The notes under the pieces: generated by a model
What the model was told of the DNA's origin: nothing
What the model saw: the letters and a program-made list of their open reading frames with translations, nothing else
Database searches by the model: none
Assembly (NCBI GenBank): GCA_040757835.1
Contig: JBFLWJ010000001.1
Coordinates: 212,836-276,835, forward strand
Source of the DNA: Actinomycetota bacterium
Lineage (GTDB): Bacteria; Actinomycetota; Geothermincolia; Geothermincolales; RBG-13-55-18
Length of the DNA stretch: 64,000 bases
Direction of reading: 5' to 3'
Program-made: the position numbers and the translations under genes
In this document: positions 24,993-33,228 of the stretch, piece by piece
Numbering within the stretch: position 1 is the first letter of the stretch
Layout: each line of letters starts with the position of its first letter

Positions 24993-25772
24993 TTGGCGAT
25001 AAAGCTCATAGCCGACCCCCACGGCCGCTTCGAGGACCTTTCCGAGACCATCGAGCCCGGTGATATCCTGCTGGTCCTGGGAGATATGCTCGACCTCATC
25101 GACTGGGCCGATATCAGCGGCATCCTCGCTGACGTGCTGGGCCGGGAGAACCTGATAGATAAACTGATGTCCGCGGTGCGCGCGGGACCTGGAGCGGCGT
25201 CCGCGCTGCGTGAGGCCCTGCTCTCGCCGGAAGGCGAGTATTTCCCGGAACTCTTCCGCCGTGTCGACGAGTCGTACGCGACCTTCTTGCGGGTGCTCGA
25301 GGAGATCGAATGCGAGGCTTTCGTCATCTACGGAAACGGCGACATCCCCGAGCTGCTGGAGGCCCGCTTGAACGGCTCATCCCGCGTGGAGCTGGCGAAA
25401 GGAAAGGTGGAGATCGCGGGCCGGTCGTTCGGGTTCGTGCCCGGAGCCATTTACTCTCCCTTCATGATGCCGGCGGAGATGAGCGACGAGGCCTTCGGCA
25501 TGCACCTGGACGAGCTGGGGCCTGTGGAGGTCCTCTGCACCCATATCCCGCCACGGCTGGAGGCGGCGACCATGGACGTGGTCGCCGGCAGGCCGGTGGA
25601 GGGCAGCGCGGCGCTGCTGCGCTACATCGAGGAGCACCATCCCGACATCGTCTATCACGGTCACGTCCACCAGCCGGCCCAGCGCGAACTGAGGGTGGGG
25701 GAGACGCGGGTGATCAACGTCGCCTACTACAAGCGCACCGGCTACGTCCATACCCATGGGGTCAGCCCCTGA
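24993..25772 (+). CDS. Calcineurin-like metallophosphoesterase
   Basis: 259 residues from TTG 24993, just after the previous stop. Metal motifs: IADPHGRFE (D-x-H), VLGDMLDL (GD), YGNGDIPE (GN-D), CTHIPPR and YHGHVHQPA (GHxH). An insertion of about 80 residues between GD and GN (VLGRENLIDKLMSAV...) enlarges the active-site cap. Substrate unknown (nucleotide, phosphoprotein or phospholipid). The last four codons and the stop belong to the left arm of a perfect 25-bp inverted repeat, so the natural C-terminus may have been replaced. Confidence 0.82.
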   Translation: MAIKLIADPHGRFEDLSETIEPGDILLVLGDMLDLIDWADISGILADVLGRENLIDKLMSAVRAGPGAASALREALLSPEGEYFPELFRRVDESYATFLRVLEEIECEAFVIYGNGDIPELLEARLNGSSRVELAKGKVEIAGRSFGFVPGAIYSPFMMPAEMSDEAFGMHLDELGPVEVLCTHIPPRLEAATMDVVAGRPVEGSAALLRYIEEHHPDIVYHGHVHQPAQRELRVGETRVINVAYYKRTGYVHTHGVSP

Positions 25773-25848
25773 CATGTGACATGCCAGTTACACAGGAAGC
25801 TCTGATTGCCTCTGCGCAACACAATGTCACATGTCAGGGGCTGACCCC
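25758..25848. repeat. Perfect 25-bp inverted repeat (REP/MITE-like element)
   Basis: The 25-nt arms at 25758-25782 and 25824-25848 (GGGGTCAGCCCCTGACATG... and its exact complement) flank a 41-bp spacer. Each arm contains a smaller palindrome (GGGGTCAGCCCC, and ACATGT). The left arm supplies the stop of the upstream gene. The right arm is followed by GTTTTG, so the structure could also terminate transcription before hisC. REP-like or miniature mobile elements with such termini are common; no transposase is present here. Confidence 0.8.
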
Positions 25849-25921
25849 GTTTTGTCGCCAGAAGCGGAGAAAGACCTAATATAATAGACGAGTACGGTGG
25901 CATGCAGAGAAAGGCAGAGCC

Positions 25922-27025
25922 ATGGAGTTCGACATCGAGAAGTTGATCAGGGAGGAGATAAGGGACCTCCCCATCTATAACCCTGGGAAGTCACCGGAGG
26001 AGGTCGCCCGCGAGCTGGGCGTCTTAGGCTGCGTGAAGATGGCCTCCAACGAGAACCCCCTTGGCCCCTCTCCGCTGGCCATGCAGGCCATCCGCGAGGC
26101 CCTGCCGGAGATCCACATCTACCCCGACGGCAACAGCATCGAGCTGCGGAGTGCCCTGGCGCGTAAGCTCGGCGTGGACATGGACCACATCGTGGTCTGC
26201 CACGGCGCGGACGAGGCCTTCGACCTCATGGCCTTCGCCTTCCTCGCCCGGGGTGACGAGATCGTGGTCGGGGAGCCCACCTTCACCTCCTACGAGCTGG
26301 CCGCCATGACCATGGGGGCGCGGGCCGTGCGGGTACCCCTGCGCGACTACCGCCAGGACATCCCGGCCATGCTGGCGGCGGTGGGGGAGCGCACCAAGTA
26401 CGTGGCGCTGTGTTCGCCCATCAACCCCACCGGGACCGCGGTCACCAGGCAGGAACTGGAGCAGATGCTGGAGGAGTTGCCCGCCGGCGTGCTGCTGGTC
26501 CTGGACGAGGCCTACGTCGAGTACGTGACCGACACCGGCCATCCCGAGGCCCTGGCGTACCTCGATGACCACCCCAACCTGGTCGTCGCCCGCACCTTCT
26601 CCAAGGTCTACGGTCTGGCGGGGTTGCGCGTGGGATACATCATCACCTCGCGGCCGGTGCGCGATGCCCTGGAGAAGGTGAAGCTGCCCTTCAACGTCAA
26701 CCGGCTCGCGCAGGTAGGGGCGCTGGCCGCCCTGGATGACGCCGGGCACGTGGCGCGTTCCCGCGAGAACAACGAGCGGGGCAAAGAGCGGCTCTATCGC
26801 TTGCTGGAGGAGACGGGGTTCGAGTACGTCCCCACCCAGGCCAACTTCATCCTGGTCAAGAACGGGCCTTACGGGGACCTCTTCCGCAAGCTCATCGAGA
26901 ACTGCGTCATCGTCCGGGACGGTGAGGCCATAGGCATCCCCGGCCACGTGCGCATCACCATCGGCGACGACGCCCAGAACGACATGCTGGAGCAGGCCTT
27001 GCGCGCCATCAGTGCGGGAGGTTGA
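25922..27025 (+). CDS. hisC: Histidinol-phosphate aminotransferase
   Basis: 367-residue PLP-dependent class I/II aminotransferase. The HisC N-terminus (LPIYNPGKSPEEVARELG, KMASNENPLGPSP), the substrate motif SPINPTGTAV, the DEAYVEY strand and the Schiff-base lysine in RTFSKVYGLAG are all present. It converts imidazole-acetol phosphate to histidinol phosphate. Its stop overlaps the next ORF region. ATG 25922 follows AAAGGCAGAGCC. Some HisC-like enzymes also act on aromatic amino acids; the proximity of hisG favours histidine. Confidence 0.9.
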   Translation: MEFDIEKLIREEIRDLPIYNPGKSPEEVARELGVLGCVKMASNENPLGPSPLAMQAIREALPEIHIYPDGNSIELRSALARKLGVDMDHIVVCHGADEAFDLMAFAFLARGDEIVVGEPTFTSYELAAMTMGARAVRVPLRDYRQDIPAMLAAVGERTKYVALCSPINPTGTAVTRQELEQMLEELPAGVLLVLDEAYVEYVTDTGHPEALAYLDDHPNLVVARTFSKVYGLAGLRVGYIITSRPVRDALEKVKLPFNVNRLAQVGALAALDDAGHVARSRENNERGKERLYRLLEETGFEYVPTQANFILVKNGPYGDLFRKLIENCVIVRDGEAIGIPGHVRITIGDDAQNDMLEQALRAISAGG

Positions 27026-27033
27026 CGGCTGCC

Positions 27034-28038
27034 ATGCCCCTCATCGGCGAGCGCGAGGCGAGGGTGGAGTCAGGCCGCCTCTTCGTCTTCCTCGACGGGC
27101 TGGAGTTCATTGAGGGAACCAGCGCCTACGAACGGGTGATGGATCCGCTGCTTGACTACGGCTCATACCGCTACTACAAGAACAGGCTGGACGAGGCCGG
27201 CTTGCTGCTGGAGCGCATCTCCGGCGCCCACGCCGTCTTCCTGGACTGGTCGAATATGGACGCGGAAGTGCTCGCGCGCTGCCAGAACCTGGAGATCGTC
27301 TCCTACATCGGCGTGGGAGCGGCCAACTTCATAGACATCGCGGCGGCTACTCAATTGGGCATCACGGTCACCAACACCCCGGATTACGGCAACCGCTCCG
27401 TGGCCGAACACGCCCTGGGGTTGATCCTGGCCGTGGCCCGCAACATCGCCTGGGGGGACCGCGACCTCAGGGGCGGGGTGTGGACTTCCATGGACCGTGA
27501 GGGAGCGCAGGTCTCGGGGCGCAGCATCGGGCTGGTGGGCATGGGCGGGGTCGGACACGAGATGGCCCGCCTCTGCCATGCCTTCGGGCTGCGGGTGTAC
27601 TACCATGACGTGGCCAGGCGCCCCGATATCGAGGACGTCGCTGCCTACCTGGGCATGGAGGAGCTCTTCACGTCCTGCGATATCGTCAGCCTGCACGTCG
27701 CCTACACGCCGGAGACGCGCAACCTCATCGCGGCGCGGGAGCTGGACTGGATGCGCCCCGGCGCCATCCTCATCAACACCAGCCGGGGGGAGGTGCTGGA
27801 CCTGGAGGCCCTGGCCGACGCCCTGGAGGAGGGGCGCATCAAGGGGGCCGGGCTGGACAACTTCCCCGGTGAGCCCCACCCTGACCTCAGCCGCCTGGTC
27901 AGGCTGGACCAGGTGGTGCTCACCCCCCACATCGCCTTCAACACCCGTGAGGCCAAGGACCGCATGACCGCCATCGCCGTAAGCAACGTGGTCGCCTTCT
28001 ATCGCGGCGAGCCCGAGAACGTCATGAACCCCGCTTAA
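27034..28038 (+). CDS. D-isomer-specific 2-hydroxyacid dehydrogenase
   Basis: 334 residues from ATG 27034 (TTG 27022, overlapping the hisC stop, is the alternative but sits on the GGGAGG ribosome site). The NAD-binding motif is GLVGMGGVGHEMA; the family signature region carries LHVAYTPETRNLI and INTSRGEVLDLEAL (catalytic Arg equivalent); the Glu-His pair region is PHIAFNTREA. Phosphoglycerate, hydroxypyruvate or lactate-type substrates are all possible. It follows hisC by 8 bp and may be in its operon. Confidence 0.85.
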   Translation: MPLIGEREARVESGRLFVFLDGLEFIEGTSAYERVMDPLLDYGSYRYYKNRLDEAGLLLERISGAHAVFLDWSNMDAEVLARCQNLEIVSYIGVGAANFIDIAAATQLGITVTNTPDYGNRSVAEHALGLILAVARNIAWGDRDLRGGVWTSMDREGAQVSGRSIGLVGMGGVGHEMARLCHAFGLRVYYHDVARRPDIEDVAAYLGMEELFTSCDIVSLHVAYTPETRNLIAARELDWMRPGAILINTSRGEVLDLEALADALEEGRIKGAGLDNFPGEPHPDLSRLVRLDQVVLTPHIAFNTREAKDRMTAIAVSNVVAFYRGEPENVMNPA

Positions 28039-28395
28039 TGGGGTCGTGTCTTCATTCTTCGATAAATCGAATGACTGTCGGAAAGTGAAGAGTGAAGATA
28101 CGGCCCCCAGCCTCGGGCCGTGTCCGAGCGGAAATGCTCTGGGCAACCCACACACCGGTCGCCGCACCTGCGCCGCGTCTGTTCGATGATAAGGCCATCG
28201 TGGTGGTTATCGTGTATGATAACGACCCATGGGAAAGAGTGGGCTGCGGCGCGGAACGGAGCGCGCGCGAGTTCCCTCTAATATGGACGGTGTCGTTCAA
28301 GCGCCGTGGTATAAATCCCGAGAAATCGGAGTATAAGGTCTGGGTGTAAACGCCCGCGCCAAGTAACGCGGATTGAGACGGGAGCGAAGAAAACC
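28039..28395. other. Intergenic region before the glycosyltransferase pair
   Basis: 357 bp. Right after the dehydrogenase stop there is an imperfect inverted repeat (TTCATTCTTC near 28051 with GAAGAGTGAA near 28086) that could end the upstream transcript. AT-rich spots (TATGATAAC, GTATAAATCC, AGTATAAGG) near 28215, 28308 and 28332 may carry promoter elements. An 85-codon frame is open but resembles no protein and is not called. Confidence 0.4.
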
Positions 28396-29622
28396 GTGCC
28401 GGAGAAAAAGAGATTCACCATCGTCATCCCCTCGTACTGGGGGAGGAAGTCAGGCGAGCCCTTCCACGAGGAGGACGCCGTCTATGACCACCCCACCCCC
28501 CTGGACGCGGAGGGGACCCTGGCGCGCGCCCTGGAGAGCGTCCGCCTCCTGGCCTCAAGCGACTTCCGCCTGGTGGTGCTGGGGACGGCCACCCACCCCG
28601 ACATCGAGGCGGAGGTAGAGCGGCGCCTTGAGGAGACGGTGGCCCCCTTCCGACGTTACTACCCTGTCGCCCTGCTCACCCACTCAAACGTGCGCGAGAT
28701 GAAGAAGATGCTCGTGGAGAGGGGGCCGCGGGACTGCGACGAGATGCTCTCCCTGCGCGGTTACTCAAACATCCGCAACCTCTGCCTCATCGCAGCCTGC
28801 CTGAGCGAGGCGGAGGCGGCGGTGCTCTTCGACGACGACCAGGTCTATGAAGACCCTTACTACCTCGACAAGGTGGCCGAGAACATCGGGGGCGAGCACG
28901 ACGGGCGCTTCGTCGGCGGCCTCGCCGGATACTACGTCAACGCCAACGGCGACTACCGCGTGCCCCCCAACCGCGACCCGGTGTTCGCGGAGTGGCCGGC
29001 GGCGGAGTATATGAGCCGCGCCTTCGACATCATCGCGGGCGGGGAGAGGCTCGAGGTCACCCCCTGGGTCTTCGGGGGCAACATGGTGGTCCACCGCGAC
29101 CTCTTCACACGCATCGCCTTCGACCCCAACGTGACGCGGGGCGAGGACATCGACTACCTGATAAACGCGAAGTTCTTCGGGCATGACTGGCTGCTGGACA
29201 GCACCCTGTGGATACGCCACCTGCCGCCGCCCAAGACCGCCCCGTTGTGGCGGCGGTTCCGCGAGGACCTGGACCGCTTCGTCTACAGCAGGGAGAAGCT
29301 GCGCCGCCAGCGGGAGGGGGAGGGCAGGCGCGTGGTGAAGGTGGAGGATCTGGACCCCTACCCCGGACGCTTCCTGCGCGAAGACCTGGAGGACATGATC
29401 TTCCGCACCTGTGTGCTCATGGGCATGGACTACCTCTCCCGGGGCGACGGCAGGGGCTATGAGGAGTGTATGGCCAATGTCCTGCGGACCCGCACCGGCG
29501 CGCAGGCAGGCGGAGATCCTTACCAGTGGTATCTGGACTGGAGGGACCGCTGGGAAGAGTTCATGGCCTTCATCTCCGCGGACAGGGGACTGCACGAATA
29601 TATGATGGAGCAGTTCGCGTGA
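28396..29622 (+). CDS. Glycosyltransferase (family 2-like)
   Basis: 408 residues from GTG. A GT-A nucleotide-binding start (FTIVIPSYWGRKSG), a DxD-like metal site AAVLFDDDQVYED at about 145, and an acceptor-side motif TRGEDIDYL characteristic of GT2 enzymes that build glycans or glucosylated small molecules. No transmembrane helix, so it is cytoplasmic. It precedes a second glycosyltransferase by 16 bp, and the two probably act on one product. Long charged C-terminal third (RREKLRRQREGEGRR). Confidence 0.78.
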   Translation: MPEKKRFTIVIPSYWGRKSGEPFHEEDAVYDHPTPLDAEGTLARALESVRLLASSDFRLVVLGTATHPDIEAEVERRLEETVAPFRRYYPVALLTHSNVREMKKMLVERGPRDCDEMLSLRGYSNIRNLCLIAACLSEAEAAVLFDDDQVYEDPYYLDKVAENIGGEHDGRFVGGLAGYYVNANGDYRVPPNRDPVFAEWPAAEYMSRAFDIIAGGERLEVTPWVFGGNMVVHRDLFTRIAFDPNVTRGEDIDYLINAKFFGHDWLLDSTLWIRHLPPPKTAPLWRRFREDLDRFVYSREKLRRQREGEGRRVVKVEDLDPYPGRFLREDLEDMIFRTCVLMGMDYLSRGDGRGYEECMANVLRTRTGAQAGGDPYQWYLDWRDRWEEFMAFISADRGLHEYMMEQFA

Positions 29623-29638
29623 GCGTGGTGAGCGAGTG

Positions 29639-30931
29639 ATGGCGGAGTCACGCAGCGTCCTCGACGCCGAGGTCATCGGGCGATGCGATGACATCGGGTG
29701 CGCCGACATCGTGGTCGGCATACCGAGTTTTCGCAATGCCGACACCATCGCCCACGTGGTGCAGGCCGCCGCCGCCGGCATGGTCAAGTACTTCCCGGGC
29801 CTGAAGCCGGTCATCGTCAATTCCGACGGGGGTTCCACCGACGACACCGTGGACGTGGTGCTGCAGACGCTGGTACCCCCGGAGGTACAGAAGATCGTTA
29901 CCCCCTACAGGGGGCTGCCGGGAAAGGGCTCGGCCTTCCACGCCATCTTCGAGATCGCCAGCCGCCTGCGCACGCGCATCTGCATCGTGGTCGACTCGGA
30001 CCTGCGCAGCATCACCCCGGAGTGGATCCGGCTGCTGGGAGAGCCGGTGTGGGTGAGCTCCTACGGGTTCGTGGCCCCATATTACATCCGCCATAAGTAC
30101 GACGGCACCATAACCAACAACCTGGCTTTCCCACTCACCCAGGCGCTGTACGGGCGCCGCATCCGCCAGCCCATCGGCGGCGACTTCGGCTTTACCGGTT
30201 CCCTGGCCCTGCTCTATTCCCACATGGACGTATGGCAGTCGGACATCGCCAAGTTCGGCATCGACATCTGGATGACCACCACCGCCCTCACCGAGGGATT
30301 CCGCATCTGCCAGTCGGCCATGGGGGTGAAGATCCACAACATCAAGGACCCCGGGAGCGACCTGGCCTCAATGTTCACCCAGGTGACCTCCACCATCTTC
30401 TACCTCATGGGCCTCCACGAGGTGAAATGGATGAGGACGAAAGGATCCACCGCCACGCGCGTCTTCGGTGACGCGGGCCACGTGGAGCCGTCGCCCATCG
30501 AGATCAACGTGGAGAACCTCATCGACCACTTCGAGGACGGCTTCGCGAACTACCGCGAGCTGTGGGAGAAAGTACTGGAGCCCGCCAACCTGCTGGAGGT
30601 GTCCTACGCGGCACAGGCCCTGTCCCCCCAGGGCTTCTCGTTCCCCGAGAAGCTGTGGGCGAAGATCGTTTACGATTTCGCGGTGGCTTACAACTTCGAC
30701 TGCGACGTGCCGAGGCAGGAACTGGTGAGGTCCATGGTGCCGCTCTACTGCGCGCGCACAGCGGACAACGCCATCCGGACGCGCAACATGACCACCATGG
30801 AGGCCGAGCTCCTGGTGCAGCGCCAGGCGGAGGAGTTCGAGTGGCTGAAGCCTTACCTGGTGGATAAGTGGCTCAAGGCCAAGGCCAGGGCCAGCAGCGA
30901 ACCCCAGGACCTCCTCCCTGTCTCCTCATAA
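29639..30931 (+). CDS. Glycosyltransferase resembling glucosyl-/mannosylglycerate synthases
   Basis: 430 residues from ATG 29639. GT-A fold: VVGIPSFRNADTI at the start, NSDGGSTDDT, GKGSAFHAIFEIA, metal site VVDSDLRSI, then PIGGDFGFTGSLA and FGIDIWMTTTAL. This motif order matches the GT78/GT81-type enzymes (mannosylglycerate synthase, glucosyl-3-phosphoglycerate synthase), which make compatible solutes or prime methylglucose polysaccharides. Assignment to either reaction is inference. It ends about 110 bp before the MraZ boxes of the division cluster. Confidence 0.75.
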   Translation: MAESRSVLDAEVIGRCDDIGCADIVVGIPSFRNADTIAHVVQAAAAGMVKYFPGLKPVIVNSDGGSTDDTVDVVLQTLVPPEVQKIVTPYRGLPGKGSAFHAIFEIASRLRTRICIVVDSDLRSITPEWIRLLGEPVWVSSYGFVAPYYIRHKYDGTITNNLAFPLTQALYGRRIRQPIGGDFGFTGSLALLYSHMDVWQSDIAKFGIDIWMTTTALTEGFRICQSAMGVKIHNIKDPGSDLASMFTQVTSTIFYLMGLHEVKWMRTKGSTATRVFGDAGHVEPSPIEINVENLIDHFEDGFANYRELWEKVLEPANLLEVSYAAQALSPQGFSFPEKLWAKIVYDFAVAYNFDCDVPRQELVRSMVPLYCARTADNAIRTRNMTTMEAELLVQRQAEEFEWLKPYLVDKWLKAKARASSEPQDLLPVSS

Positions 30932-31041
30932 CCCTACAATTTGTTATTTTCTTGCTTTGTCTACCACACTATGTTGTTTTTCCCGAAATCCCTGTAAAAA
31001 GTGGTTGATTTTTAGGTTTTCGGGGTCGAATATATAGCCAT

Positions 31042-31077
31042 AATGGAGTAAAATGGTTTGCAATGGAACAGAGTGGA
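31042..31077 (+). promoter_or_regulatory. MraZ boxes (four 10-bp-spaced repeats)
   Basis: ATGG at 31043, 31053 and 31063 and GTGG at 31073 recur with an exact 10-bp period. MraZ of other bacteria binds TGG-containing repeats spaced by 5 bp (10-bp period) in front of its own operon. A TATATA at 31031-31036 just upstream could be the -10 element, placing the boxes over the transcription start, as expected for autorepression. Confidence 0.75.
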
Positions 31078-31166
31078 GGATAGGCCGTCCCGAGTGGCGA
31101 ATATGTGGAGAGACGAACCAAATACAGCCCGGGACGGGAACAAGGGGAGCGAAAGAGGCAACGAGG

Positions 31167-31598
31167 ATGTTTTTCGGGTCTTTCGAACACGCGCTGGACG
31201 ATAAGGGCCGCATCATCATGCCCTCCAGGTTCCGTGCGAAGCTGGAGGAAGGAGTGGTGATGGCCCGCTGGCTCGAACAGTGCGTGGCCATCTTCCCGCG
31301 CAGCGAGTTCGAGAAGATGGCCGAGCGTATCCAGGCCCTCCCGGAGGGGAACCTCGAGAAGAGGGAGTTCAGCCGCGTGTTCTTCGGTCATTCCTACGAG
31401 GGCGTGCCGGACCGCCAGGGGCGCATCACCGTTCCGCCCAAGCTGCGAGAGGTGGCGGGGCTCGACCGCGAGGTCGAGGTGGTGGGGATGATGGACCGCG
31501 TGGAGGTCTGGGACCGCGCCCGCTGGGAGGAGTCGACTCGCGGGGGGCTGGACCGCTTCGAGCAGACGGCGGAGAAGCTCTCGGAGCTCGGCTTCTAG
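31167..31598 (+). CDS. mraZ: Transcriptional regulator MraZ
   Basis: 143 residues, the normal MraZ length, built of two SpoVT-AbrB-like halves: MFFGSFEHALDDKGRIIMPSRFR (first D-x-x-G-R) and VPDRQGRITVPPKLRE (second). MraZ forms a ring and represses the dcw operon through TGG repeats, found 90-125 bp upstream here. ATG 31167 is chosen by homology (MFxGxxxHxLDxKGR) and by GAGG just before it; the frame stays open upstream. Confidence 0.95.
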   Translation: MFFGSFEHALDDKGRIIMPSRFRAKLEEGVVMARWLEQCVAIFPRSEFEKMAERIQALPEGNLEKREFSRVFFGHSYEGVPDRQGRITVPPKLREVAGLDREVEVVGMMDRVEVWDRARWEESTRGGLDRFEQTAEKLSELGF

Positions 31599-31611
31599 AA
31601 GGGGAGGACGT

Positions 31612-31716
31612 ATGATGCTGGAGCTAATCATGCAGGGCCGCCGCCACTGGCCGCGACAGGAGTGCGATATGCACCGTATCCTGCGCCATCTCGTAGAGAT
31701 CAATGGACGAAGGTGA
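31612..31716 (+). CDS. Short ORF (34 codons) between mraZ and rsmH
   Basis: ATG 31612 sits 4 bp after a strong GGGGAGG ribosome site (31601-31607) and the frame runs to TGA 31714-31716, overlapping the first 14 bp of rsmH in another frame. The peptide begins MMLELIMQGRRHW and ends INGRR. rsmH itself has only a weak ribosome site, so translation of this ORF may open or couple the rsmH start. No homologue is recognised. It may be a leader peptide rather than a functional protein. Confidence 0.5.
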   Translation: MMLELIMQGRRHWPRQECDMHRILRHLVEINGRR

Positions 31717-32644
31717 GGTCAAGCATGTACCGGTCATGCTCGCGGAGGTCGTGGGCTGTCTGCGCCCCCGCCCCGGAAGCGTACTCGTTGACGCAACCCT
31801 CGGCGAGGGGGGGCATGCCCTGGCTCTCCTCGAGGAAATGGGGGGAGAGGGTTGCCTGATCGGACTGGACCGGGACGCGGAAGCGCTGCAACGGGCGCTG
31901 GAGCGCCTGCGGGGGCAGCCCTGCCTGGCCCTATTCCACGCGCGCTTCTCGCGCCTGCAGGAGGTGCTGGAGGAGCTGGGGGTAGCCGCAGTGGACGGCG
32001 TCCTCTTCGACCTGGGCGTGTCCTCGCTGCAGCTGGAGGAAGCGGAGAGGGGGTTCTCCTTCCACCAGCCGGCGCGGCTGGACATGCGCATGGACGCGGG
32101 ACAGGAACTCGATGCCTGGAAGGTGGTGAACGAGTATGAGGAGAGAGAGCTGGCGCGTATTATCCGCTGGTACGGCGAAGAGCGTTGGTCTGCCCGTATC
32201 GCTCGGGGCATCGCTCTCGCGCGAAAGCGCTCGTCCATCGACACCACGGATAGACTTGCTGAGGTTGTAAGAGAGTCGATCCCCGCCGCGGCTCGCCGCA
32301 CGGGCGGGCATCCGGCGAGGCGGACTTTTCAGGCGATACGGATGGAGGTGAACGGGGAGTTGCGCGAGCTGGAGCAGGCACTGCCGCAGGCGCTGCATGC
32401 GCTCGCAAGCGGGGGCACGCTTGTCGCTATCTCCTATCACTCTCTGGAGGACAGGTTGGTGAAGAGGTTCTTCGCTGCAAACGGGTCGCGCTGCGCGTGC
32501 GCACCGCAGGCAGATGAATGTACCTGCGGCGCCGCGGAGGGATTGCGCATCCTGACGTCCCGCCCCCTGCGGCCCTCGGAGCGCGAGGTCGAGGAGAACC
32601 CGAGAGCCCGCTCCGCAAAGTTGCGGGCGGCACGGAAGAGGTAG
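31703..32644 (+). CDS. rsmH: 16S rRNA (cytosine-1402-N4)-methyltransferase
   Basis: 313 residues. The N-terminal HVPVMLAEVVGCL, SAM motif VDATLGEGGHAL, GLDRDAEAL, the family hallmark GVLFDLGVSSLQL, GFSFHQPARLDMRMD, and C-terminal ALASGGTLVAISYHSLEDR with VKRFF identify RsmH (MraW). It methylates N4 of C1402 in the ribosomal P site. The zinc-like cysteines (CACAPQADECTC) near the C-terminus are common in actinobacterial members. Confidence 0.96.
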   Translation: MDEGEVKHVPVMLAEVVGCLRPRPGSVLVDATLGEGGHALALLEEMGGEGCLIGLDRDAEALQRALERLRGQPCLALFHARFSRLQEVLEELGVAAVDGVLFDLGVSSLQLEEAERGFSFHQPARLDMRMDAGQELDAWKVVNEYEERELARIIRWYGEERWSARIARGIALARKRSSIDTTDRLAEVVRESIPAAARRTGGHPARRTFQAIRMEVNGELRELEQALPQALHALASGGTLVAISYHSLEDRLVKRFFAANGSRCACAPQADECTCGAAEGLRILTSRPLRPSEREVEENPRARSAKLRAARKR

Positions 32645-32649
32645 GGGCT

Positions 32650-33120
32650 ATGTCGCTGGCACTGGAGTGGAAGGAGCACAGCTATCCCGCCCGGGAGCGG
32701 ACGGAGGACCGTGCCCGCAACGGTGAGGAGCTGCACCGGCGCAAGTGCGCCCGGGAGAGCCGCCGCCTGCGCCTGACCTTCATCTGCTTCGTCAGCGTAG
32801 CGGCATTCGTGAGCGCCCTGCTCATCCTCATCATCTGCCTGCACGTCATGGTGGTACAGAACGAGATGAAGGTGAACGAGGTGGAGAGAGAGATCGAGCT
32901 GGAGAGGCGCAAACACGAGGCGATGAGGGTGGAGATAGCGTCCCTGGAATCGCCGGCCCGCATCGAGAGCGCGGCGGTGGGCCAGCTCGGCATGGTGCAG
33001 GTGGCGCAGGTGGAATACCTGGAGACACCGTCCTACAGGACCGCCATGGAGACGCGTCAGAGACAGGACGAAACAAACGGGGAGGGGATGGTCACCGAGG
33101 CGACACAAGGGGCACCCTGA
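32650..33120 (+). CDS. ftsL: FtsL/DivIC-like septum protein
   Basis: 156 residues with the bitopic FtsL architecture: basic cytoplasmic tail (1-40), one transmembrane helix (about 41-64, FICFVSVAAFVSALLILII), and an extracytoplasmic coiled coil (68-105, NEMKVNEVEREIELERRK) ending in the SPARIES-x-A-x-x-LGM motif typical of FtsL-like proteins. Assigned by position between rsmH and ftsI as well as architecture, since primary sequence conservation is low. Forms the FtsQLB-type complex that activates FtsI/FtsW. Confidence 0.82.
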   Translation: MSLALEWKEHSYPARERTEDRARNGEELHRRKCARESRRLRLTFICFVSVAAFVSALLILIICLHVMVVQNEMKVNEVEREIELERRKHEAMRVEIASLESPARIESAAVGQLGMVQVAQVEYLETPSYRTAMETRQRQDETNGEGMVTEATQGAP

Positions 33121-33228
33121 CGGCGTTGGAGCAGTGCGAGCAAAGAGGTCACCGGCGCCGTGGCGGCGAACCCCATCTTAGGGCCGGCGGGACGGCCCGC
33201 ACATAGAGAGGCATCCGAGGAGGACGAG

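Noticed and set aside
28092..28349. 85-codon open frame in the intergenic region before the glycosyltransferases
   Set aside because: No ribosome site, no recognisable protein, and base composition unlike neighbouring genes.
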